Part shown: piece after piece, positions 1 to 11,623 of the stretch | Position numbering within the stretch: position 1 is the stretch's first letter | How the letters are laid out: every line of letters starts with the position of its first letter | NCBI GenBank assembly: GCA_014898415.1 | Contig: RCTD01000026.1 | Coordinates: 682,001-746,000 of the forward strand | From: Stromatinia cepivora | Lineage: Eukaryota; Ascomycota; Leotiomycetes; Helotiales; Sclerotiniaceae | Direction of reading: 5' to 3' | Length of the DNA stretch: 64,000 nucleotides | The notes under the pieces: model-generated | The model's database searches: none | Told to the model about the DNA's origin: nothing | What the model saw: only the letters and a program-made list of their open reading frames with translations | Position numbers and translations under genes: made by a program

Positions 1-1013
1 CCCGAATCCCGACTCTATTCGAAAGAGATATACCCAATCCAAACCAATCCAATCCACCATCTATTACAACTCCCAATACGACCCACCTCCCTATCCCACC
101 CCCTCATCCCACCAATCCAACACACATACACAATATAAATACCAAATCCCCAAATCCATAAGGACAACCAAATTCAACACTAATTTCCTTCCACCTCCTC
201 GTTTAAGATATGAATACCTAGGTACCTTCATCTTTCCCTTTTATCCCTCACCCATCCATTCCATTCTACTACTTAACCCCCCTCTTCATTCCTATCCTCT
301 TCTCTTCGACCCCTATCCCCAATAAAAAATACATACATACTCATTAACAACCCATCCATCCAAAACCCACGAACCTACTGCTGGTAACAACTTCTCACCC
401 CTCTTGTTTCCCAACAAATCCAGTCCGTAAAATGATAAAATCACAAATTAGTTACTACGACCTACCACTTACCACCTACTCATACAAGCCATATACCCAC
501 AACATACACCTCACACTCCTACAATCCAATAGAAAAAAACATAAATATGAATACTTCATTCGTGCTTAACTGAAATACCTATCTAGGTATCTATCTTTCG
601 CCCAAAACAAAGAAAGAAAAGAACTACTTACGCCCTCCCAAAAGCCACGCCAAGATACAATTCGTACAAGACAACAAGTCACCACGCATTTCTCTCTGCA
701 GCGAAAACCAATCCTTCATACCATTCTTTCCACCCCACCACCTAGCCTAACCGCCATGAAAAATCACTTTACCACCCAACCTCACTTCCAATCCTGGATC
801 CTAGCCTCCAACCATAAAACCTTTCGTCCAAACACATCCTATCTCAAATTTTTGATGACTCTAAGCGCTTCCACCATCACGATTCTTTCGATAGCTAGCC
901 TACATAGAAAACACTTTATCAGCTAACTGAACTGTGATATTCATATTCTAATAACATAACTGGAACTAGGTTCTAGGATTCTAGGAGTTAAAAGGAAAAA
1001 AGAAAGAATAAGA
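1..1013. other. Gene-free pyrimidine-rich flank
   Basis: No convincing coding frame is visible on either strand. The plus strand is C/T- and A-rich with runs such as CCCACC and CCATCC, as seen in fungal promoters or UTRs. It lies downstream of the BAR-domain gene, so it may hold that gene's 3' UTR and the regulatory region of a gene left of the window. No tRNA or repeat recognised. Confidence 0.5.
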
Positions 1014-2558
1014 TTATAAGGCGGAAAATGCCTCAGAGCGTCTCACTTCTTGTTCAACTTGAAGACCATCAATGACCGGGGCAAGTTCACTAAGAATTTC
1101 ATATGCCTTCTTATGAAATTCAAGTTGGGCAGCAATAAGATCGGCAAGGTTTCGGAGGGGTTCAGGGGTATCAAGGACCTAAATTTGTGCATTAGTTTTA
1201 TCCTTAAAATATACGACAAAAAGATGAAACCTACATTCTTCATAACACCAACAGCTTCTTCAGTTTGTCCAACAAACTCATCTTCTGCCTGTTCAATCTC
1301 AACTCTAGCTTCTTCACTTAGCATCTCATCATCATTTCCATCATGTTGAGGAGCAGATTGACCCGGTAAATGCCATTTTGAATTCTTAGCCTTTGCTTTT
1401 GCAGCATCAAGCAATAATCTCGAATTCTCAACACTCTTTCTAGCACGAGTCGCAAACATCAAATTAGTATTCAATGTTGTAGACCAACCTGCGAGGAAAC
1501 GGCTTTGAATCTGACTATCTTGTGCGAGTCTTGCTTCTCCAACTCGTTCCTCAGCAAGAGCGTATTTCTCAAGAGCAGTAGCTAAAGGATCTTCATTTCC
1601 AGAAGTATTTTGTTGTTGAAGAATTTGGCTAGATGCTAAAGATGCACGAGCGATTGCATGGTTGAAGGTTTTTGGTTGAGGTTTGGCGGATGGAGGAGCT
1701 GTAAGAGCAGCTTGAGCTTCGGCGGGGGATGTAGCAGAGGAGAGGAGGTGAACTTTCTCAGAAACGGTGCGACCAAGATCGTTGAACTGTTGTTAAATGG
1801 CTTATTAGCAAACTTATCATACCAGTGGCTTCAAATTCGAAGAATTGCTGATTTTTATCATCATGGGGGCAAGCCCCCAAACCCCCATAGCTCGAAGATT
1901 TCCCATACAACATCTTGGAGATGAGATATCAGGAACAATAGGAACATTGATATGGAAGCTTCCTTGCGCCCTCCCCACCCCCAAAACTCCCTGCGCCTGA
2001 AGATTTCCCACATAAAACACCTTTCCCCGCACCAAACAGTAAGCCACCACGTCAGTGGCCCTCGGAGAGCCAGCGGAGCGTCATTTATCCACTCTCATTA
2101 TCATTCTCCCCTCAAACATCCAACATGCCCCCTCCCCCTCCATTCAGACAAAAAACCATAAACCCCCAAAAAAAACAAACCTACCGATTCACTCAGATTT
2201 TGCGGATAATCATAACCCTCCTGATTGAACGTCGCCGTCACAGCCAACATCTTCTGATGCACCTTCTTCAGGGCATCAACCCTTTTCTCCAACTCTATAT
2301 AATCAGGCGGGAGCTGAGTTTTATCCTCGGATTGGCCGAGGCGCTCTTTAACATATTGTTGGGTGCGCGCTGCGAAGGGTGTGAAGGTGGCTCTGGGGTT
2401 GGGGATGTATGTTAGTTGGTGGGTTGTTTGGTGTGTAAATGGGAGGAATGAAATATCTATTCTCCCTTTTTCGATTTCATTTGCAGTTTGAAGCTGGGAT
2501 TTAGAAAAATTACTTACGAGACATTCTTGCCAAAGGCTTGGAATTTGGAGAAATCCAT
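1014..2558 (-). CDS. BAR-domain protein (Gvp36-like)
   Basis: Predicted 321-aa BAR-domain protein; such proteins form curved dimers that bind and bend membranes in endocytosis, Golgi and vacuole traffic. Exons read on the minus strand: 2558-2518, 2392-2185, 1786-1235 and 1178-1014, all with GT..AG introns and a consistent frame (966 nt). The N-terminus is MDFSKFQAFGKNVS, followed by ELEKRVDALKKVHQKML, AQDSQIQSRFLAGW and, in the last exon, LADLIAAQLEFHKKAYEIL. This long, charged, helical pattern ending in LIAAQLEFHKKA..IL is typical of fungal BAR proteins of the Gvp36 type. The start was chosen because the first short exon has a strong GTAAGT donor. The second intron is about 400 bp, unusually long for this window, and carries a GC-rich repeat module. 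Family assignment is from sequence pattern; the exact orthologue is not certain. Confidence 0.85.
1858..2086. repeat. GC-rich dispersed repeat, copy 1 (intronic)
   Basis: Lies inside the ~400-bp second intron of the BAR gene. Module M1 near 1863-1890 contains the hairpin GGGGGCAAGCCCCC followed by AAACCCCCAT. Module M2 near 2056-2083 reads GTGGCCCTCGGAGAGCCAGC then GGAGCG. Both recur near 9350-9445 but in the opposite order (M2 then M1) and closer together. Between them in this copy lies a C-rich stretch with two similar sub-segments ending GAAGATTTCCCA. No ORF and no obvious terminal repeats; class unknown. Confidence 0.6.
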
Positions 2559-3739
2559 ATTCTTGTATTTATCTTTCTATCGTACGGTATGGCGTTCAAA
2601 TATGCGATGCTGGTTTTGGTGATTTGGATAACTGTATACCTGGCGGAGGGGCTCTGTTTTGATATGGTAAATAGAGAGAAGGTTGAGGTTGTTGTTGATG
2701 TTGCTTGTTCACATGGAATTGATAGCTTAGCTTAGCTTGATTTTGCCTAAGGTTACAATCATCTTCACGTGAGAGCTGATAAGAAACTGTTATGACGGTG
2801 AGATTAAGACTTGGTGATAATCATTCACTATGAATGAGGACATGAACTCCTCTGTACCTTGATCTCCAGTTCATCACAATGTTTTCTTTTGGCAAGAAGG
2901 TTTAGTTATAGTTATAGTTATAGTTATAGTTATAGTTATAGTTATAGTTATAGTTATAGTTATAGTTATAGTTATAGTTATAGTTATAGTTATAGTTATA
3001 GTTATAGTTATAGTTATAGTATAGTTATAGTTATAGTTATAGTTAAGTTATAGTTATAGTTATAGTTATAGTTATAGTTATAGTTATAGTTATAGTTATA
3101 GTTATTAGTTATAGTAATAGTATCATTCTCATAGTCAGCTATATCTATGAACATCTTATCAATCAAGCATGACAGCAAAGTTATATTCGAGGGTATCTCC
3201 AAATGCAACTATATAACTTCCATAGCCGCTTTCCAAAACTCGCGCGATCTTGAGCGAATTGATTTGTGTGAGCAGAAAAAATATATAGCTTTTCGTGCTG
3301 AAAATATTCATCAACATCTTCCCTTCCATAAGTTTAAACTTCCACCCGCCAGCCTCGAAAGTGTTGTACTAATTCCATCCATTTTAAATCCAAAATCTTT
3401 CTGGACTTCGTGTGTTTTGACTTGATAATAGTCTCAATGACTTATAAAGATCACATGCAAAGAACTTCATCCCCGTTGTCAAAGAGTGACGGGACGTTGT
3501 CTCAAGTATGATGCCAGCAACCTCATGATCCCCCTTTCATATTCAAAATGACTCCCGTCTTTTCATTTGGCACAATGCAGTGGTAGTTAGACAAACACTT
3601 TCTCGATTATGATCACCACCCAAAGAAGATGTTTCAATGTGATTTTGATAGGAAACCTGATCAATTCCGGCCCGTCATGTATCGAGTGTACCAAAACGTT
3701 GAAGTATCCTAAAGCGATCCAAGGCCTGAGCTATCATGC
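2559..3739. other. Intergenic region between BAR gene and ARG2
   Basis: Shared region between the 5' end of the BAR gene and the 3' end of ARG2. No credible gene; the short frames are chance. It holds the hexanucleotide microsatellite listed separately and presumably the BAR promoter. Confidence 0.6.
2903..3105. repeat. (TAGTTA)n hexanucleotide microsatellite
   Basis: Roughly 34 tandem copies of TAGTTA (equally TATAGT) with a few slips, for example near 3018-3050 and 3100-3120 where bases are missing or added. It gives Tyr-Ser/Tyr-Asn dipeptide frames on the two strands that are not genes. Confidence 0.95.
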
Positions 3740-6089
3740 TCAATCCTGAATCCCCTTTTTATCTGCCCAAGAAGGTTCAATCACCTTACACACAGCTTCA
3801 TAATCTTTAAAAGTTTGATGATCCATATTCTCTTCGGGTGTCGTGAAGAACATTGTCCAATTCGTGTCAGATAGCTTTAGAGTAGCTCTGCTGCGCTCAA
3901 AATACCACTTGTTTACTGGATTATCCTATAACCTAATTAATACTAAATCAACACTACGAAAAAAGGCCAATTCTTACCTTGCGACTTCTCCAGCATACAC
4001 CACTGGGGAAACAATCTCGAACCATAGACTTAAAAACGACATCCGCAACACCGCCGGATCCTTGGCTTTTCTTTAGAACAGCGAATTTATCAAGGTATGG
4101 TACCATCCGTTTCCGACTTTCTTCACTTCCATTATCAGGAACTCCAGGTGGAAGTTCCCATGTGAGCAATGCTCCTCCTTCATATTCGCCAGCAATGATA
4201 ACTCCAGCTACACGATTGTTGACACGTCGTAGATAATGCTGGACATCAAGTTTCTTATTGAAAGAGTCCTCAATTAAATGTACCAGACGAGGAAGATCAA
4301 TTTGAGGATCTGTTAAGCTTATCTGTGGGACACCAGCAATAGGTGGTTGCCAAGGAGTAGTCTTTGGATCTGGAAAGATGGTCACTGGCATCCCATGTTT
4401 CGCAAAAGTGGTTGGGGCAAATTTCGTTGAGGAAATTGGTTCATTCTTATCTATTGGTCCTAGTCTTCCAACAGGAAGTGATGAAGAAAAAGCTGGTTTG
4501 TCAGTAAGTAGATTATGAATTAGTGGATTTCGTTGTCGTCGTGTGCCGACCCCGGTGGCCTTGAATTCTGGTTGTTTTTCAGAATTCGCCGCCTCATCAG
4601 GTGTGGTTATCAAAGCAGAAGAACTGGGTGGTAATAGGGCTAGAGTACTTCGGACCAATTCCAAGTTTCCTAAATGAAATTTCATTCTTGGATCTTGCTT
4701 TGCAGGTGACCCATTTGGGAGCAAAGGTGGGTTCTCAAGCTCGCCAAGTTTGTTTTCGATAAAACTAGAAAGGGGGATTGCATCGCCAATGCTGGAATTC
4801 GGGCTTGCTTCAGGTAGTGTTGGTTTCTGAGACGTTTCACTAAACATTTCTCCTCTGTTAATAAGATCTTGCTTCGCCAATTCATATTCTTGTTCCATGT
4901 TCAAAAAAACATGGTAACCATTTTTCCGATCCGACGCGGGGATACCCCCAAGAGGATCGACCAAGATTAAACGATCAAGCGAAACCTCACTTCGTAAGGC
5001 TTGTAAGCGCTCGTTGACAACATTAGGATATTCATCCGGTGATTGAGAAGACCATAGTCCTGCAAATTCCCGAGTGAGAGCCAGGACAATATCATTAGCC
5101 GTGGCTGATACTACAGTCTGAGTAGTATCCGTATGTCCTATTGAAGGAATAACAGGAAGTACTCCTCGTCTCAAAGGTGTCATCAATAGCTCTCGTAGTG
5201 TCACATGTACCCTGCCTTTCAAATAAGGTTGCTGTTCGAAATTGGATCCATCCTCTGCGATTCCTATCACATTGTCCACCAGCCGTGCTTCTGTTCCAGA
5301 CGCATCAATGGCAGCCACAACACGAGCTGCCTGCTCTTTAATCATATTTCTCCATTCGCAGTTGGATATTTTCAATAGAGTATCGCTTCCATCATCACAA
5401 TCCACCACGACAGTACTCACTAATCCAAGCCTGCTCAATCTTGATAACGTTTTCCCAATCCCACTCAATGTTTCATCATCTAGCAGCTGCGGAGCTCTAA
5501 TTTTGACCAACGCAACATGTAATAGCGGTCCCTCTGGAGCTGATTTTGGTAGCACTGGTTGTTGTATAAACTTTGGACTATCTGCCACAGCTCTTGTGGC
5601 TGTATAAATGCTTCCCAAGTTGGCCCCATTCTCAGTTACTTTTTGTTCGGTGGATTCTTGAATTTTCGATTTTGGAGAAGCGGTATTTGGAGGTTTGAAG
5701 TTTTGAATATAAGAACGTGCTTCTCGTTTGGTTGCGGAAGAACCAAGGACGGATAGAAAGAAGTCCTAAGCTTGTAAGCATCTCAATTGAATGGTTCAAT
5801 GGCATGAACCTACTCTATCAATAGCTTTAGCCTTCTTCTTGGCTTGATGTTGGGTTGAAAGCTTTTCGCAAGTTTCCTTTGCCAATTCCTCTCTCGCTCG
5901 ACTAGCTGCAGATTGATTGGAAGTATATGTGCGCCGTTTATCATTGCTTTGACTGAGACAATTCCCACGTTTTGTTAATGATTGAATCTTGTAGAAGTTT
6001 AGCAACGTTACACCACAGAGCATGAATTGACTCACGTTATGAGCAGCCACTTCTTTGCCCTTTTTCAAGGCTAAATTTTGCAATAACAT
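3740..6089 (-). CDS. ARG2: N-acetylglutamate synthase, mitochondrial
   Basis: Amino-acid acetyltransferase that makes N-acetylglutamate from glutamate and acetyl-CoA, the first step of arginine/ornithine synthesis in fungal mitochondria. Exons (minus): 6089-5814, 5765-3978, 3925-3740; phase-0 introns; 2250 nt, about 749 aa. Exon 1 has a basic, Ser/Thr-rich N-terminus suited to mitochondrial import. Exon 2 opens with [19 protein letters not shown], then the kinase-like half ([48 protein letters not shown]). The C-terminal GNAT domain shows [55 protein letters not shown], and exon 3 completes [11 protein letters not shown]...[14 protein letters not shown]. The first ATG is the least certain part: a GTGAGT donor lies near 6035, but splicing there breaks the frame, so the open, unspliced reading was chosen. 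Symbol follows yeast usage (arg-14 in Neurospora). Confidence 0.9.
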
Positions 6090-7335
6090 ATTGCATGTTG
6101 ATTGAAATTATTCACAATAATTAATTTGGTAGTAATACGAAGGAGACTGGATCAGAAGCATAGTTTTTCGAGTGAAGATAAATTGTTGTAAGTAGCAACA
6201 AAGAGAGAGAGGCATTTTAATATATGAAGTATGAGTATTGATTGATCATACCTACAGTAATATGCTTGCTTGTGCGAAAGATTTGACTCCACACTTTTCA
6301 TCCGATAACGCTTTGTGATAAAGCTATCCTCACACGTGAAAATGAATATGCATAAGCACCCAAGTAGAGTTAGGGAATTCAATGTTACGTCATAAAACGA
6401 TCTTATCTACTCAAAGTACCTAGGTAGTAAGTAGTACTTTCATACTTTGAATGAGTGAATGTTTGGTCTGTATAGTATAACAGTATAGTACATATAGTAG
6501 ATAAGTCTTACAAATAGTCTTGGGAACATGTTATTTGTATAGCAAAACAATGAGATGAATACATGAGTTATCTACCTACCTAGGAAGTATATCAGGTGTT
6601 TATAGAAGAAGATACCTCCCTTCTGTTCTGGAATCTACTCACCGCACACCATTCGAATTCGTGACAGAATCCCTGCAAAAAACATGTTTTCTCATACAAA
6701 TTTAAATATCGAATAACTTTTTTCAATATTAAATAAAAATATCTGAAATTTCGTAGTATAATAATTAAATACAATTGAATTATAAAAAAAATTATTTTTG
6801 ATTTTTTGTAATTTTTGTTCAAAAATTATACTAATTTAAAGTTCAAATTTTTCAAAATTTCGAATATATAATGTTTTTCCCATACAAAATAAACGATTTT
6901 TTTTTTGATTTTTTTGCTTTTTTGACTTCGAGTATATATAATTTCAAAACAAAAATATATAAAAATATTTTGTTTAATATTGAATAAATTTCGAATAATT
7001 ATCTTTATATAAATACAGATTTTAATAAATTATCTTGAGTTTTCATATAAATAACAGGGGTTTGAAAAGCTGAAAAATCGTCAATTTTGGTGTGATTTCG
7101 CTTAGTGTGCGGTGAGTCCGGACGAGAACTCTTACATCGGATGCATTCCGCTGGTCCCACTCCCACTGGCATTTCGTAACTCCGATATAACACGAAAATC
7201 TTTGTAATCATCTGTCCAAAATCGAGATCATAAATAACCTTGAATATCTTCCGGAATAATCATTGAAAGAAGAAATACACACCTTCCCTGCCTAGAAATC
7301 ATCATATTCACTAAATCTCCTAAACATCAAACAAA
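6090..7335. other. Intergenic, AT-rich centre
   Basis: Divergent promoter region between ARG2 (minus) and the dehydrogenase (plus). The stretch 6700-7020 is strongly AT-rich with A/T homopolymers. No supported gene; short minus-strand frames look like chance. Confidence 0.55.
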
Positions 7336-8328
7336 ATGGGTCTTCAATTAGCATGGATTGGTCTTGGAAACATGGGCAGAGTAAGCTTCCTCCAACCACT
7401 CGAGCTACCTACCCTGCAGCAGGAACATAAGGAACACAATTAACATATTTCATAGGGCATGTGCAAGAACCTCGTAGAGAAAGGTCAACTCGATAAACCC
7501 CTCATACTCTTCAACCGTACAACACAGCGTGCAGAAGATCTCAGCAAATCCCTTCCATCCGGCAAATCTACCGTCTCTTCTTCTATTGCAGATCTTGTTT
7601 CCAGATCCGATATCATCTTTACATGTGTAGGAGACGATGCTGCTATCAATGAGACAATCGATGAAGGTATCAAAAATGGCGCATCTGGGAAACTATTTGT
7701 TGATTGTTCGACCGTTCATCCGGATACCACGGAAGGATTAGCAAAGAAGATTAGTGCTGCCAGAGGAGACTTCGTTGCATGCCCAGTTTTCGGTGCTCCG
7801 GCCATGGCAGAAAGTGGACAACTTATTTGCGTACTTGCTGGACCAAAAGAAAGTGTAGACAAGGTGAAGCCTTACACTAAAGGAGTTATGGGTAAAGCCA
7901 TTGTCGACTTTGGTGGACAACCGGTTGGAAAAGCTACACTGTTGAAAGTCATTGGAAATACCTTTGTTATGAATATGGTTGAGATTCTTGCTGAAGGTCA
8001 TGTCCTTGCAGAGAAAACTGGCTTGGGTACTGAAAATCTCCATCAATTTGTCGAAGCATTGTTCCCAGGTCCATATGCTGCATATTCGAGTAGAATGTTG
8101 TCAGGCGACTATCACAAACGGGAGGCACCATTATTTGCAGTTGACTTGGCCAGAAAAGATGCGAGACATGCAATGACATTGGCCAAGAGTGCTGGTACTC
8201 AAATGAAGGCGGTTGAAGCCGCAGATGCTCATTTGGAGCAAGTGAAGAATCACAAGGGAGAATCTGGTGATATTACTGCCATTTATGGGGCTGTTAGACA
8301 GGAAGCCGGCCTTAAATTTGAGAACTAA
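7336..8328 (+). CDS. 3-hydroxyisobutyrate dehydrogenase-like oxidoreductase
   Basis: Beta-hydroxyacid dehydrogenase family, NAD(P)-dependent; relatives oxidise 3-hydroxyisobutyrate in valine breakdown or reduce tartronate/succinate semialdehydes. Exons 7336-7380 and 7456-8328, GTAAGC..CATAG intron, 305 aa. Exon 1 encodes the Rossmann dinucleotide loop (WIGLGNMG) split exactly before GMCKNL. Then LFNRTTQRAEDL, the substrate-binding signature VDCSTVHPDTT at about residues 95-105, ACPVFGAPAMAESGQL, and the catalytic helix region LLKVIGNTFVMNMVEILAE (invariant Lys and Asn). The C-terminal all-helical domain has GDYHKREAPLFAVDLARKD. Full family length. Substrate cannot be fixed from sequence; no clear mitochondrial leader, so a cytosolic role is as likely as valine catabolism. 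Confidence 0.88.
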
Positions 8329-8651
8329 ATTGTGGGATATTGATGTTGAGGAATAAAAAAAGTCATGGAAATTATAAAATTTAAAATATAAATAGATGTA
8401 ATAATTGAATTCTGCCGGTTTATAAATAATAAATAAGCGGTCAAGAATTGATAATTATGTATGTTGATCGCATGAAATACCGTAGATTAATGTGAAAAGA
8501 AAGTGCTGATGCGCCAAGCTAAATCCTTAGCACGAAGTCACCTTGAACCAAGCTCCATCAGTAATCACCAACCTCGAATAAAACAACAGCCTTAAGCAAC
8601 TCCCAAATCTCCAAATTCAGACCTCACGACCTCACCATCACAATCGTCAAC
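8329..8651. other. Intergenic: dehydrogenase 3' end to VMA9 promoter
   Basis: AT-rich 3' flank (8340-8450) followed by a C/A-rich stretch just before the VMA9 ATG, as expected of a small-gene promoter and 5' UTR. Nothing else seen. Confidence 0.5.
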
Positions 8652-9155
8652 ATGGCAAACGGGTATACTTATTTCTAGTCTTCCAATCACCTCAATGCGA
8701 GAGCGAAAAACATAGCTAACACGATGGCTTGAATAGTGGGAGCATCATCATCGGCCTCATCATCACAGTGCTTGCCTCTGTTGTAGCATGGTTTCTTTCT
8801 CCTAAAGGCGAAACTCAAACGTATGTATCTATGGCGCTCTAATCTATCATGTCGAATTCGCGGTGGAGGAATATGAACTAGCAAAACTTCGAGGTATCGG
8901 TGACTAATTTGTTGGTTTATAGAATCTGGCGCAGTTCACTCATCCTCTCCTTCGCAAGTTGTTATATCATGTGGGGGTACGTACTCCAATCGCATCAAAC
9001 CATACTACACGGATGAGAAAATAGGAGGAATGGGTAGAAAATTGATACTAATGATGATAATAGCGATTACATTCTTGGCGCAATGGCATCCACTTATTAC
9101 GCCCCGAAGAGGAGACTTGAGACCGGAATACGCGAGACATATGAGTGGTTATTAG
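8652..9155 (+). CDS. VMA9: V-type ATPase subunit e
   Basis: Small two-helix membrane subunit of the V0 sector needed for V-ATPase assembly and vacuolar acidification. Exons 8652-8662, 8737-8820, 8923-8976 and 9064-9155. Product begins MANGGSIIIGLIITVLASVV (helix 1), then AWFLSPKGETQT, IWRSSLILSFASCYIMW (helix 2), and the family tail ITFLAQWHPLITPRRGDLRPE. About 79 aa, too short for ordinary ORF calling. Oddity: with the third intron's GTACGT donor, exon 3 leaves two bases where the conserved tail in exon 4 needs one. One G fewer in the GGGGG run at 8973-8977 would restore the frame. Otherwise exon 4 reads DYILGAMAS..., which does not match the family. Likely a sequencing error in the homopolymer, or a real frameshift. 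Confidence 0.8.
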
Positions 9156-9347
9156 AGATGGACAGACTTGATAATATGATGGCGGAGAGAGAGGGAAGAA
9201 GAATGAGATGTATTATTTGGCGTTCTTGGGATGGGTTCGACTCTAATAGAGGAATGAAATAAGGCTCGTGTATATCTATAGGGGTTTTTTGTGGTAATGG
9301 AAGCTTTTCAACGACTGGAACTGAATCAAGATTCCAAATAGTCTGCC

Positions 9348-9462
9348 TCCACGGCAGTGGCCCCCGGAGGGCCAGCGGAGCGACATTTCTATTGATTGTT
9401 CGATTGTTTTCCATGGGGGCAAGCCCCCAAACCCCCATGTCCTCGCTGCGCTCGAGTTTGTT
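9348..9462. repeat. GC-rich dispersed repeat, copy 2
   Basis: Contains M2 (GTGGCCCCCGGAGGGCCAGC, with a GGCCC/GGGCC stem) at about 9357-9382 and M1 (the GGGGGCAAGCCCCC hairpin plus AAACCCCCAT) at about 9413-9440, then CCTCGCTGCGCTCGAG. Same modules as the intronic copy near 1858-2086 but in reversed order. It sits between the 3' ends of VMA9 (plus) and ARV1 (minus). A cloverleaf tRNA was not found here. Confidence 0.6.
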
Positions 9463-9718
9463 TAATGGGTCTAAATAAGGATATGGCCGCTGGAGCATAC
9501 CTGTGTTTTACGGAAGTCTATACTTGTGCAATGAACTTGGGGGTTGGCATGCTCATTTGCTTTAGGCAAAAAATTACTTGAAGAAAAATGGACCTGCTGG
9601 GTAGCGATGCAGTACTTTCCCAGGAGTTCTACATCAACCCTTCCAACTTGAATCACCCATGATAACTGATATATATGGCATTTATGTTCATTTCATCGTG
9701 TATCTTAACACTCCCCAA

Positions 9719-10709
9719 TCACCCTAATCCCAACCTACCACCCCATTCCCTACCTAACTCTACAAGCGCCCACAGCGCTTTCCCATCCGCCGCTACCCCT
9801 GAATCCCCTACCGTATCAACCCCATCCAAACCTACCGCCCAAAGTATTCCCCTTCCAACCATCCACCTACTAATAGCACCCACAGTCGCAAGTATCGCCG
9901 CAGTTCCATACCCACAATCCAGTAGTATCTTTAGTGCCTCCACATTATTCGCAACAACAGCCCATCCCAAACTCCTCGCAGCAGCTGGTACATCATATTC
10001 CCATATGACCATAAGAATAGGAAATAATTTCGTAGAAGACGAGACGAGTAGCGCCGTTGAAACGGAATTCGGACGTGTGTATTTTGGGAGGAGTCCGAGG
10101 AATACTAGGGGCGAAAAGGGCGAGGAAGTAAGGAAACGGATGGAGAGGTGGAAACTTAATGTTGAGAGCGCGCAGAGGAGGAGGAAGAACATATATTGGA
10201 AGACGATGGGTTGCTTGGCTAGACGAAGGAAATTCGTATTATCTGTTTCAATGGGGGTGGAGACCGGAGCAGAGGTTTGTTTTTCGATTCGTGCCCATGT
10301 GAGATAGACATCGAAGAGGAGGAGTAGAATACCGAGACGGATTATCGACGGCTTGGGAATGTCAATATATCATAAGATGGTAATAGGAAGAGGGAGGAAT
10401 ATCATACATCAAATTGATCATGTTCTCTCATCAAAGTATTATGCAATAAATGTCTATAAACCTTTCGCGCGACCAAACCCATCAGCTAACCCCGCATATT
10501 AAAAAATGAGCATATAAGGGAAAACAAACCTGTGGTTTAATCAAAACCAAATCAATAAATAAAACCACAAAATCATGCTCAACATATTTGTCGCAAAATC
10601 GTCCACAATTCTTACAGACGGTTAATCGTACTCCATGACCGGTTGATCCTCCGGAATACTCGGTGTAGAGCTGTGAAGTCGGATATCGACATTCGATGCA
10701 GATGGGCAT
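9719..10709 (-). CDS. ARV1: ARV1 lipid-transport/sterol homeostasis protein
   Basis: ER/Golgi membrane protein of the Arv1 family, needed for sterol distribution and GPI-anchor precursor handling. Exons (minus): 10709-10530, 10461-10408, 10351-9719; phase-0 introns; 867 nt, 288 aa. Exon 1 holds the Arv1 homology domain with its zinc-ribbon cysteines: MPICIECRYP (C..C), VRLTVCKNCGRFCDKY (C..C), then EHDFVVLFIDLVLIKPQ. Exon 2 continues VYRHLLHNTLMREHDQFD. Exon 3 carries several hydrophobic segments (IIRLGILLLLFDVYLTW, MFFLLLCALSTLSFHLS, and two near the C-terminus). The conserved YVEHDFVVLFIDL...KPQVYRHLL run makes the call firm. Tail-to-tail with VMA9. Confidence 0.9.
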
Positions 10710-11623
10710 TTCATTGATTAGGGAGGAGAGAAATTGGAGGGAAGAGAAGACATGGTTTGAAGATATATATTTATTTCTGGAGTGTGAGATGTGAGATGTG
10801 AGATGAGAACGCGCGAGCGAGGTGTAGGTGGTCCGTGCTGAAGCTATAAAACCACTTTTATTTTGGTTGTATCAATTCACTCTACTCTACCAAGGTAGCT
10901 ATCTACAAAGTGTTTAGTAGCATATTTTGCTCGCCAACTAACTTGACCAACTAATTTCAAAATCATTTTGCATCTCTCATCTTTTGGTGCTCAAACTCAA
11001 GAACAAAGAACACAGGACATCATGTCTAAAAAGCACTTCAAACCGGACCAAAAGACGCAGACTCACAAGAGGAGCTGCTAAAGGAAATGAAACAGGTGTT
11101 AATCAACCTGATGCAGGATGCTACACATATCCATCGCTAGGCTTGATTAAAATGCTCCTCCGGGTATGGATTTCGTGCTCGAGGAATCATCTAGATTAAG
11201 AAAGAAGGTGCAAGAGAACAACTGCACGTGGTAAAATTGGAAAACTCAAATATCAAAATTGAACCAGGCTGTTTGTTATATCACATATTTATTTTCAACA
11301 CCAAAAGAGCGAACGAGAGAACACCAGAAGAACTAATGTGAAGAGATATCGACGTTCACCATGCATGGACTTTATGTTATTTGAAGGCAAAACCATTTAT
11401 TTATCTATCTAGGTATGAATGTATTGCCCGCCGGAATGTCGAGATCTATTGTGACATCCTTTGGCGCGTGGAAACTGCCTAGAAAAATGAAAAGGAATTG
11501 CGAAACAATGATTGAATGGAGAGACTGTGAGCAGAGCTTCAAATTGAACGTGACCAGAACCCCTCCATGCTGATTGAAACTAGGCTGAAGATGCAAAGAT
11601 TGTGGCAAGTTTTGTCAGCTTAT
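10710..11623. other. Intergenic with possible decayed coding remnant
   Basis: ARV1 promoter side, then about 600 bp without an intact gene. On the plus strand a helical-looking frame runs through about 11075-11140 (DADSQEELLKEMKQVL then a stop) and another short one at 11164-11234 (MDFVLEESSRLRKKVQENNC). Both are acidic and coiled-coil-like and could be remnants of one dead gene, but there is no family match. Confidence 0.3.

Noticed and set aside
2859..3208. Tyr-Ser / Tyr-Asn repeat proteins on both strands
   Set aside because: Produced by the TAGTTA microsatellite; no start context, no conserved flank.
6036..6089. Intron in the first exon of ARG2 (GTGAGT donor near 6035)
   Set aside because: Joining to the available acceptor breaks the frame, while the unspliced frame is open; start remains uncertain.
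9348..9462. tRNA gene in the GC-rich segment
   Set aside because: Hairpins are present but no cloverleaf, anticodon arm or A/B box could be placed.
9675..10307. 210-aa plus-strand ORF
   Set aside because: Shadow of ARV1 exon 3, which shows the real family pattern on the minus strand.
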